Positions 49,906-56,522 of a stretch of 64,000 bases of DNA are shown piece by piece. Below the pieces are notes generated by a model, which saw only the letters and a list, made by a program, of their open reading frames with translations, did no database searches and had not been told where the DNA came from. Position 1 is the first letter of the stretch. Each line of letters begins with the position of its first letter. This DNA is from Anaerozeibacter quisquiliarum. Lineage in GTDB: Bacteria > Bacillota > Clostridia > Christensenellales > Aristaeellaceae. The DNA lies in the NCBI GenBank assembly GCA_051162045.1, contig JBISDI010000022.1; one strand, 5' to 3'. The position numbers and the translations under genes were made by a program.

Positions 49906-51237
49906 TCATTTCGCGGCGTTGGCGGCAATATGCACCGCGTCCCATACGGTGGCGAACGGCGGCGCGTAGGCCAGATCCGTCATGCCCAGTTCCGCCGTGG
50001 TCATCCCGGCGTGGATGGCGGCGGCGAAGATGTCGCCCCTGAGCACCGCGCCCTTTGCGCCCGCGATGTTCGCGCCCAGCAGCTTCAGCGTGCCTTTCTC
50101 GTAGACCAGCTTGATTACGAGCTTCGTCGGCTCGGGGTAGTAGGCCGGGTGGTCGGACGCCGTCACCAGCCTGGTCGCGCAGTCGAGCCCCAGGCGTGCG
50201 GCCTCCCGCTCGCCAAGGCCGGTGCGCGCCATTTCCAAGCCGCACACCTTGATCGCCGCCGTGCCCAGCGCGCCTTCGAATTGCTCATGCCCGCCCGCCA
50301 TGTTGGCCCCGGCGATGCGCCCGCACTTGTTGGCCACCGTGCCCAGCGGCAGGAAGTAGTATTCCCGCGCCACCCGATGCCAGCATACCGCGCAGTCGCC
50401 GGCCGCGAACACGTCCTTCAGGCTCGTGCGCTGCGCCCGGTCCACGATCAGCGCGCCGTTGCGCGCCATCTCGATGCCGGTGTCCTTCAGAAATCCGGTC
50501 GCGGGCGCGACGCCCACGGCCACCAGGATCACGTCGGCCCGGTATTCGCCCCGGTCGGTCTCGACCAGCCGATGATCGCCCGCCTCGCGGAACGCGGCGA
50601 CCTTCTCCCGCAGCTTCAGGGCGACGCCCTGCTTTTCGAGCTCCTGCGCCGCCAGTTCCGAGAACTCCGGCTCGAACGGGGCCAGCAGCCGATCCGACGC
50701 CTCGATCAGCGTGACCTGCTTGCCCAGGGACAGCATCGCCTCGGCCATCTCCACGCCGATGTAGCCGCCGCCGACGATCGCCACCTCGTTCACGCCATTC
50801 AGGCGCGCGACCTGCTCGAACAGCAAGGCGTCCTCCATCGTCTTGACGTAGAATACCGCGGGCAAATCCGCGCCTTCTACCTGCGGCATCACGCTGTTCG
50901 CGCCCACGGCCACCATCAGCACGTCGTAATCGTCCCAAAAGGTCTCGCCGCCGTCGTGGTCACGGATCTCGACCCGCTTGGCCGCGGCGTCCACCTTGAG
51001 CGCCTCATGCCGAAGAAACGTGCGGATGCCCGCCTGCTCGAACTGTTCGCGCGTGCGGGCGATCAGCTTGACCGCGTCGGGGTTCTGGCCGCCGATGTAG
51101 TAGGGCAGGCCGCAAGCGCCATAAGATAAGAAGCTGCCGCGCTCGTAGACGTGCACGGTCGCGTCGGGCCGCTCGCGTTTGAGCTTCGACGCGGCGCTCA
51201 TGCCGGCCGCCACGCCGCCCAACACCACGGCCTTCAT
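49906..51237 (-). CDS. FAD-dependent CoA-disulfide reductase / NADH oxidase family enzyme
   Basis: 443 residues from ATG at 51237, which overlaps the aldolase stop (ATGA). FAD motif G-G-V-A-A-G-M-S-A (7-15), redox-active Cys42 in L-S-Y-G-A-C-G-L-P-Y-Y (37-47), NAD(P)H motif V-G-G-G-Y-I-G-V-E-M-A, and a second FAD motif D-V-F-A-A-G-D-C-A. Members use the single cysteine to reduce CoA disulfide, polysulfide or oxygen with NAD(P)H. Inside a BMC operon without an alcohol dehydrogenase it could reoxidise NADH made by the aldehyde dehydrogenase, or keep CoA reduced. Whether it enters the shell is unclear; I see no encapsulation helix. Confidence 0.92.
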   Translation of the reverse strand: MKAVVLGGVAAGMSAASKLKRERPDATVHVYERGSFLSYGACGLPYYIGGQNPDAVKLIARTREQFEQAGIRTFLRHEALKVDAAAKRVEIRDHDGGETFWDDYDVLMVAVGANSVMPQVEGADLPAVFYVKTMEDALLFEQVARLNGVNEVAIVGGGYIGVEMAEAMLSLGKQVTLIEASDRLLAPFEPEFSELAAQELEKQGVALKLREKVAAFREAGDHRLVETDRGEYRADVILVAVGVAPATGFLKDTGIEMARNGALIVDRAQRTSLKDVFAAGDCAVCWHRVAREYYFLPLGTVANKCGRIAGANMAGGHEQFEGALGTAAIKVCGLEMARTGLGEREAARLGLDCATRLVTASDHPAYYPEPTKLVIKLVYEKGTLKLLGANIAGAKGAVLRGDIFAAAIHAGMTTAELGMTDLAYAPPFATVWDAVHIAANAAK

Positions 51238-52076
51238 GCGAGGTTCAGGCCGTTCAGCCGCGCGATCACCGCCTGGGTGATCGCCTTGACGTCCTCGTCG
51301 CTCGCGCCCCGGCCCGCGCAGCCGCAATTGTCATCGGCAATCGGCGAGTGTGCGGCCAGCACGTCCTCGGTGTTGGTGGCGCGCGCGGAGCAGGGCGGCA
51401 CGCCGCCCGAGGTGATGCCCAGCTTTCTGCGGATCTCGATCAGTTCGTCCACCTGCTCGCAGCTGAGCACATTGGCCTTGCCGATGATGTTGCCGGTGTA
51501 CATCAAAATCATCGCGTAGTGCTCGGTGGCCTCCAGCCGGTACCAGGCCTCCATCAGCGACGGCCCCCAGGCCACCACGCCGTGGTTGGCCAGCAGCAGC
51601 GCGTTGTAGTCACGCGCATAGGGGGCGACCGAGTCCGGGATGCCCTGGGAGCCCGGCGGCTCGTAGTGTACGCAGGGCACGGTGCCCAGATTGACCAGCG
51701 CTTCGGGGTAGATGGCCCGGTCCAGACTGATGCCCGCGATCGCGTAGGAGGTGCTGACGGGCGGGTGCGCGTGGCACACGCCCCAGGCGTCGGGGTTCTC
51801 CTGATAGATGCGCAGATGCATCTTGACCTCGCTCGAGGGCGCGAGCGCGCCCCGGGACATGACCGTGCCGTCCAGGCGCATCTTGACCAGCTCGTCCTCT
51901 TGCATGAAGCCCTTCGAGACGCCGGTGGGCGTGGCCCAGATCAGGTCTTGCGCCACCCGGCAGCTGATGTTGCCGTCGTTGGCGGCCACGAAGTTTTTTG
52001 CGTACATGCGTCGGCCGACCTCGACGATCAGCCGCCTGGCCTCAAGGTCGGTGGGGTATTTGCGATCGTTTGCCAT
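51234..52076 (-). CDS. Class II aldolase (L-fuculose-1-phosphate aldolase family) with C-terminal encapsulation-like helix
   Basis: 280 residues from ATG at 52076 behind AGGTGAT; TTG at 52082 is possible. Zinc site and catalytic residues of the family: Glu83 in A-P-S-S-E-V, His102 and His104 in C-H-A-H-P, His165 in A-N-H-G. It should cleave a ketose-1-phosphate to DHAP plus an aldehyde. It is longer than FucA (~215). After the fold comes a linker with C-G-C (251-253), then an amphipathic helix S-D-E-D-V-K-A-I-T-Q-A-V-I-A-R-L (259-274) matching the N-terminal helix of the aldehyde dehydrogenase. Likely substrate 5-deoxyribulose-1-P or 5-methylthioribulose-1-P. First gene of the BMC operon. Confidence 0.9.
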   Translation of the reverse strand: MANDRKYPTDLEARRLIVEVGRRMYAKNFVAANDGNISCRVAQDLIWATPTGVSKGFMQEDELVKMRLDGTVMSRGALAPSSEVKMHLRIYQENPDAWGVCHAHPPVSTSYAIAGISLDRAIYPEALVNLGTVPCVHYEPPGSQGIPDSVAPYARDYNALLLANHGVVAWGPSLMEAWYRLEATEHYAMILMYTGNIIGKANVLSCEQVDELIEIRRKLGITSGGVPPCSARATNTEDVLAAHSPIADDNCGCAGRGASDEDVKAITQAVIARLNGLNLA

Positions 52077-52103
52077 GGTCAATCACCTGCCGCTTTCCCG
52101 TAA

Positions 52104-52132
52104 TGACTAGTCAGTCCAGCGATTGTTTAGTT
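52104..52132. promoter_or_regulatory. Candidate operator sites in the leader of the BMC operon
   Basis: A perfect 10-bp palindrome, TGACTAGTCA (52104-52113), lies between promoter and start. Nearby TGTTTAGTT (52124-52132) is the exact inverted repeat of AACTAAACA at 52230-52238. The two 9-mers flank the BMC promoter about 106 bases apart, a geometry suited to looping. Which regulator binds is not known. Confidence 0.4.
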
Positions 52133-52170
52133 ACGTTTAGAAGCTGCAACGCTTATCAGTATACGCTCAC

Positions 52171-52199
52171 ATTATAGTTTCACCCTCGGCTATTGTCAA
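52171..52199 (-). promoter_or_regulatory. Fully consensus sigma-A promoter of the BMC operon
   Basis: On the minus strand TTGACA (52199-52194), exactly 17 bases, TATAAT (52176-52171). Both hexamers match consensus, so it should be strong unless repressed. Leader to the aldolase ATG is about 90 bases. Confidence 0.9.
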
Positions 52200-52323
52200 T
52201 AAGTTATTTCGTATATTGCAAAATTTTCGAACTAAACAGTGAACAGAAGTGCGCCCAGGCGGCGCTAAACGCCCGGATTCACTCGTTTTCGTGGACTAAT
52301 CATAAACTGGTACAGTGACTAAA

Positions 52324-52370
52324 GAAACATTGATGTTTCACTTGCATTTAGCCATAAGAGGTGCTATACT
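52324..52370 (+). promoter_or_regulatory. Importer promoter with overlapping LacI-type operator
   Basis: TTGCAT (52342-52347), 17 bases, TATACT (52365-52370). Directly upstream is the near-perfect palindrome GAAACAT-TG-ATGTTTC (52324-52339), of the size and A/T/C character of LacI-family operators. It sits two bases from the -35, so binding would occlude or modulate RNA polymerase. The lacI gene at 42762 is the likely source. Confidence 0.75.
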
Positions 52371-52638
52371 GCACGTAACAAGGAGTCAACACCAACCGCG
52401 ACCGGTAGCGCGTTTGTCAGGCGAGTGGCTTTTTCGTCTTCGCCAAGCCTGAAAACGCAGGCGTGGCGGCGCTGCGCCGACGCTTTCAGGCAACGCGGGG
52501 GCGGACCCCTTAGCGCCGGGCGGCGGTTCGGTACCGCACGGTGCGGCAGGGGAAAGGACACCGCATGGCGAATGCGATGGTGGTCGCGGTTGGTGCTATG
52601 TCGCGGACTCCGAGAAATCAAACATAGGAGGATGACCA
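52371..52638 (+). ncRNA. Long structured 5' leader of the importer operon, candidate cis-regulatory RNA
   Basis: 268 bases separate the -10 from the binding-protein ATG, with no open frame carrying a ribosome site. Visible hairpins: GGCGA/TCGCC (52420-52424, 52440-52444); GCCTGAAA/TTTCAGGC (52447-52454, 52484-52491) enclosing CGGCG-CTG-CGCCG (52467-52479); CCGCA-CGG-TGCGG (52534-52546); CGCAT/ATGCG (52562-52566, 52572-52576). No obvious intrinsic terminator with a T run precedes the gene, so control could act on translation. It does not match a riboswitch class I can recall. The ribosome site is AGGAGG at 52627-52632. Confidence 0.4.
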
Positions 52639-53751
52639 ATGAAAAAGATCATTTCCCTGGTGCTGGCTCTCCTGATGGTCCTCGCCCTCGCAACCTCGGC
52701 CCTCGCCGAACCCGCGAATCCCGTCGCCGGCAAGAAGGTCGCCTACATTATGCAGCTGACCTCCGCCACCATCTTCCAGATGTGGAAGGACTCCTGCGCG
52801 GACCTGTGCGGCAAGCTGGGCGTACAGTTCGACTTCTTCTTCTGCGACAACGACTTCAACAAGTGGCAGGACACCATCTCCAGCTGCGCGGCCGCCGGCT
52901 ATGACGGGCTGCTGCTCAGCCACGGCAACAAGGACGGCTCCTACGTGTTCCTCAAGGGCATCACGGAGCAGTACCCGAACCTCAAGATCGTCTGCTTCGA
53001 CACCCAGTTCTATGCCGACGGCGAAGCCAAGAAGCTGCCCGGCGTCACCCAGCTGTTCCAGCAGGACAAGAGCCTCGTGACGGTTTTGCTTGACAAGTTC
53101 ATCGCCGACTTCGGCGAGGGCGTCCGCCTGGTCAAGGTCTGGCGCGGCCCGAACTACAACAGCCCGTTCGATCGCCGCCAGGTCGGCTGGGAAGAGTATG
53201 AAGCCGCCGGCAAGATCGTGACCGTCGGCGAAGTGCAGCCGCTGCAGGACACCGTGGACTCCGCCAACAACGTGACCGCCGCCTACCTGCAGGGCCTCGA
53301 CCCGGCCAGCGTGGATGGCGTGGTCGCCTACTACGACTGCTACGGCCAGGGCGTGTACAACGCGATCATCGAGAATGACAATTTCAACGGCAAGTCCGGC
53401 AAGGCGCTGCCGATGGTCTCCGTGGACATCGACCCCGTGGACGTGACCAACATGATTACCCGCCCCGACATCTGGACGGCCGCCGGCACCACCGACTGGA
53501 CGCTGAACGGCGAAATCGCGATGCGCCTGCTCATGCTCGAGCTGGCCGGCGAGTACGACAAGATCCTCGACCCCGCCACCGGCAAGACCGGCGTGGATTG
53601 GGTTGAAGTGCCCGGCTCCGCGATCCTGGCCTCCAGCCTCAAGCCCGAATCCACCGTGGACAACCTCGGCGAAGGCGTGGCGCCCGACACCTACGGCAAC
53701 CTGTCCTACCTGTCCGTCGCCGATTGGATGCCGGCCAATCTGATCCACTAA
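52639..53751 (+). CDS. RbsB-like sugar-binding protein of the BMC-linked ABC importer
   Basis: 370 residues. Signal peptide 1-23 (ends S-A-L-A-E, no lipobox). Periplasmic-binding-protein type 1 fold: K-K-V-A-Y-I-M-Q-L-T-S (31-41), G-Y-D-G-L-L-L-S-H-G-N, V-C-F-D-T-Q near 115 and V-S-V-D-I-D-P near 263 are equivalent to the strands and ligand loops of RbsB relatives. It is longer than RbsB (~296). Divergent transcription from the BMC operon, across one regulatory region, suggests it collects the pentose (5-deoxyribose, methylthioribose or similar) degraded by the microcompartment; this is inference. Confidence 0.9.
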   Translation: MKKIISLVLALLMVLALATSALAEPANPVAGKKVAYIMQLTSATIFQMWKDSCADLCGKLGVQFDFFFCDNDFNKWQDTISSCAAAGYDGLLLSHGNKDGSYVFLKGITEQYPNLKIVCFDTQFYADGEAKKLPGVTQLFQQDKSLVTVLLDKFIADFGEGVRLVKVWRGPNYNSPFDRRQVGWEEYEAAGKIVTVGEVQPLQDTVDSANNVTAAYLQGLDPASVDGVVAYYDCYGQGVYNAIIENDNFNGKSGKALPMVSVDIDPVDVTNMITRPDIWTAAGTTDWTLNGEIAMRLLMLELAGEYDKILDPATGKTGVDWVEVPGSAILASSLKPESTVDNLGEGVAPDTYGNLSYLSVADWMPANLIH

Positions 53752-53787
53752 TCGTTAAGCACGGCTGACCCATTGAGCAATGTTTCT

Positions 53788-53830
53788 TGACAAAGAGGCG
53801 TCGGAGTCTTGCTCCGGCGCTTCTTTGTCA
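53788..53830 (+). promoter_or_regulatory. Intercistronic hairpin between binding-protein and ATPase genes
   Basis: TGACAAAGA pairs with TCTTTGTCA, with inner GCG/CGC and CGGAG/CTCCG stems around a five-base loop. It is not followed by T residues. Such hairpins usually protect the upstream binding-protein message from 3' decay and reduce downstream expression. Confidence 0.65.
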
Positions 53831-53848
53831 GAACTTGGAGGGAAGTCC

Positions 53849-55372
53849 ATGGAAAAGCTCACGCTTGGGACGCGCAATGTCTCTATCGAGTTTCCCGGCG
53901 TCAAGGCGTTGACGAACGTCAATTTCGAGGTTTCAACCGGCGAGATCCGCGCGGTCGTCGGCGCAAACGGGGCCGGGAAATCCACATTGATGAAGATATT
54001 CTCGGGGGCTAACCCCGATTATACCGGCGAGGTGTACTTAAACGGCCGTGTGATCGACCTCAGAAGTACGCTGGCCGCCAAGAAGCACGGCATCCAGATC
54101 GTCTACCAGGAGGTGGACACCGCGCTGATCCCCACGCTGTCCGTGGCGGAGAACGTCATGCTGGGCAACATGCTCATGGACAAGCGCGACCCGCTGGTCC
54201 ACTGGGGCCGCATGCGCCGTCAGGCCAAGGCGATCCTTCAGCGCCTGAACATCGACGTCGGCGTGCGCAAGCTCGTACAGAACCTATCGCTGGCGCAGAA
54301 GCAGATGGTGCTGATCGCCAAGGCCATCGCTTCCGAGTGCAGCTTCCTGATCCTCGACGAGCCGACCGCCCCCTTGAGCGACACCGAGACGTCAGAGCTG
54401 TTCCGGCTGGTCAGGCACTTGCGGCAGACGGAGAATATCGCGATCATCTTCATCTCCCACCGCCTGAACGAGGTGCTGCAGATTTGCGAAAAGTACACCG
54501 TGATGCGCAACGGCGAGATCGTGGACACCGCCCCGGTTACTGCGGCCACCACCACCCGCGAAATCGTGGAGAAGATGCTGGGCCGCACTTTTGAGGAAGT
54601 CTTCAAGGCGAATGCGGAGAAGGCGGCGATCGGGGATACGGTGTTCGAGGTTACCCACCTCTCCGGCGCGGACGGCAAGGTCAACGACGTATCCTTTTAC
54701 GTCAAAAAGGGCGAGATCGTCGGCATCGCCGGCCTCGTGGGCGCGGGCAAGTCCGAGCTGTGCAAGACGATCTTCGGCGCTTACAGGAAGACGGGCGGAA
54801 CCGTTCGCCTGAACGGGCGGGACCTCAAGATCGACATCCCCACCCACGCCGTGAAGCACCGGATCGCGCTGGTGCCCGAGGAGCGGCGCAAGGAGGGCGT
54901 GCTGGTCAATGAGACCGTGTCGTTCAATCTGTCGGCGTCGTCGCTCGGCAAGTTCTGTACGCTGTCGTTCATCAACAAGCGCAAGACCGACCAAAACGCC
55001 CGTCGGTACGTCGAAGAGCTGGGCATCGCCACGCCGACGATCCACCAGCTGGTCAAGAACCTGTCCGGCGGCAACCAGCAGAAGGTGGTCGTCGGCAAGT
55101 GGCTGGCCGCGGATTGCGACGTGTACATCTTCGACGAGCCCACCAAGGGCGTCGATGTGGGCGCGAAGCAGGACATCTTCCGTCTGATTCATGAGATCAC
55201 CCGGCAGGGCAACAGCGTGATCTACGCCTCCTGCGAAAACGCCGAGCTGTTGTCCATCACCGACCGCATCTACGTGTTGTACGACGGCAGCGTGATGGCG
55301 CAGCTCGACACCGCCGAGACCAACGAGGACGAGATCATGCATTACGCCGTCGGCAGCCGGTCCGATTATTAG
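53849..55372 (+). CDS. RbsA/MglA-type sugar ABC importer ATPase (two ATPase domains)
   Basis: 507 residues from ATG at 53849, behind GGAGGGAAG; an earlier in-frame start lies within the upstream hairpin and is unlikely. Two domains in tandem: first Walker A G-A-N-G-A-G-K-S (about 36-43) with signature N-L-S-L-A-Q-K-Q and L-I-L-D-E-P-T; second the degenerate G-L-V-G-A-G-K-S with signature N-L-S-G-G-N-Q-Q-K and I-F-D-E-P-T-K-G-V-D-V-G. The altered first-half signature is usual in this class. It energises import of the sugar bound by the gene at 52639. Confidence 0.95.
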   Translation: MEKLTLGTRNVSIEFPGVKALTNVNFEVSTGEIRAVVGANGAGKSTLMKIFSGANPDYTGEVYLNGRVIDLRSTLAAKKHGIQIVYQEVDTALIPTLSVAENVMLGNMLMDKRDPLVHWGRMRRQAKAILQRLNIDVGVRKLVQNLSLAQKQMVLIAKAIASECSFLILDEPTAPLSDTETSELFRLVRHLRQTENIAIIFISHRLNEVLQICEKYTVMRNGEIVDTAPVTAATTTREIVEKMLGRTFEEVFKANAEKAAIGDTVFEVTHLSGADGKVNDVSFYVKKGEIVGIAGLVGAGKSELCKTIFGAYRKTGGTVRLNGRDLKIDIPTHAVKHRIALVPEERRKEGVLVNETVSFNLSASSLGKFCTLSFINKRKTDQNARRYVEELGIATPTIHQLVKNLSGGNQQKVVVGKWLAADCDVYIFDEPTKGVDVGAKQDIFRLIHEITRQGNSVIYASCENAELLSITDRIYVLYDGSVMAQLDTAETNEDEIMHYAVGSRSDY

Positions 55373-55397
55373 TTCAACGCAGGGAGGAGAACCATCC

Positions 55398-56408
55398 ATG
55401 CAAGCCACGCTGAAACCCAATCCCCTGAATCAGGGAAAAAGCAAGAGCGTTCTGCGCTTCCTCGTGGACTGGGCGGCCGTCATCACGCTGGGGTTGTGCT
55501 TTGTGATCTTTACCGCGCTCAAGGGCTCGAGCTTCATGTCGGAAGCCAACATGATAAACATCCTGCGCGCCATGTCCATCACCACGGTGTTCGGCATCGC
55601 GGCCACCGTGACGATGGCGCCCGACGGCTTCGACATGTCCGCCTGCACGCTGGCCAGCTGCTCCGCCTACGTGTTCGTCAGCTGCTATCTGTGGTACGGG
55701 CTGGACCTGTGGCTGTGCGTCGTAATGACCCTGATTGCCACCTGGATCATGTACCAGCTGACGATGTTCCTGATCCTGGTGTGCAAGATCCCCGACATGC
55801 TGGCCACCTGCGCGCTGATGTTCGTGCACCAGGGCCTCGGCCAGTGGTACATCGGCGGCGGCGCGGTCTCCACCGGCATGCGCCTGCCCAACGGCTCGGC
55901 CCCGGTGCGCACGGCGCTGTCGGATTCCTTCTCCGCCATCGGCCGCGCGCCGTGGATCATCATCATCATGCTGGCCTGCGTGCTGGTCGCCCACGTCTTT
56001 CTGGAGTACACCAAGCACGGTCGGTTCATCTACGCGATGGGCGGCAACAAGCAGGCGGCGAAGCTCTCCGGCATCAACGTCAAGGGCTACCGCTACCTGG
56101 CCGGCATGATTACCGCGGTGTTCATCGCCATCGGCGGGATTTTGGTTTCCTCCCGCGGCAGCTCCGCACAGGTCATGTGCTGCGACGTTTATCTGATGCA
56201 GGCGCTGGCGGCGGTGTTCGTCGGCCGCTCGGTAGGCGGCGCGGAAAAGCCCAACGCGCTGGGCACGCTGGTGGGCGCGATGCTGGTGTCCACGCTCGAA
56301 AACGGGCTGACGATCCTCGCCGTCCCGTTCTACGTGTTGCCCGCCGTCAAGGGCGCGGTGCTGGCGCTTGCGCTGATCGCCGCCTACGCGGGCAAGAAGG
56401 AGCAGTAA
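55398..56408 (+). CDS. RbsC-type sugar ABC importer permease
   Basis: 336 residues with nine to ten membrane segments. The family loop G-R-F-I-Y-A-M-G-G-N-K-Q-A-A-K-L-S-G-I-N-V matches the G-N-x-x-A-A-x-x-S-G-I motif of RbsC-like permeases. A homodimer would form the channel. GGAGGAG precedes the ATG; the gene is 25 bases after the ATPase and is the last gene of the importer operon, followed by a terminator. Confidence 0.93.
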   Translation: MQATLKPNPLNQGKSKSVLRFLVDWAAVITLGLCFVIFTALKGSSFMSEANMINILRAMSITTVFGIAATVTMAPDGFDMSACTLASCSAYVFVSCYLWYGLDLWLCVVMTLIATWIMYQLTMFLILVCKIPDMLATCALMFVHQGLGQWYIGGGAVSTGMRLPNGSAPVRTALSDSFSAIGRAPWIIIIMLACVLVAHVFLEYTKHGRFIYAMGGNKQAAKLSGINVKGYRYLAGMITAVFIAIGGILVSSRGSSAQVMCCDVYLMQALAAVFVGRSVGGAEKPNALGTLVGAMLVSTLENGLTILAVPFYVLPAVKGAVLALALIAAYAGKKEQ

Positions 56409-56425
56409 CGCGCGCTTCAAAACAC

Positions 56426-56462
56426 AAAGGCTGTAGCGCCAGGAATAGCCGCTACAGCCTTT
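56426..56462. terminator. Terminator of the importer operon
   Basis: AAAGGCTGTAGCG (56426-56438) pairs perfectly with CGCTACAGCCTTT (56450-56462) around an 11-base loop. A/T runs at both ends let it act on both strands: the importer operon rightward and the ZIP gene leftward. Confidence 0.8.
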
Positions 56463-56522
56463 GCTTACCTTCAAGGAGCGAGGCTCATCCACGTAAGAGC
56501 CCCAGGGGGGAGGGACTGGGCG

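Noticed and set aside
44555..52076. Reading the BMC as a propanediol, ethanolamine, fucose or rhamnose system
   Set aside because: No diol dehydratase, ethanolamine lyase, glycyl-radical enzyme, fucose/rhamnose isomerase or fuculokinase is present. The kinase and isomerase are clearly MtnK and MtnA type.
52520..52556. Possible T-box-like GGTACCGC element in the importer leader
   Set aside because: The flanking AGGGTGG of the T-box sequence, a Stem I with specifier loop and an antiterminator/terminator pair are missing, and the downstream gene is a sugar-binding protein.
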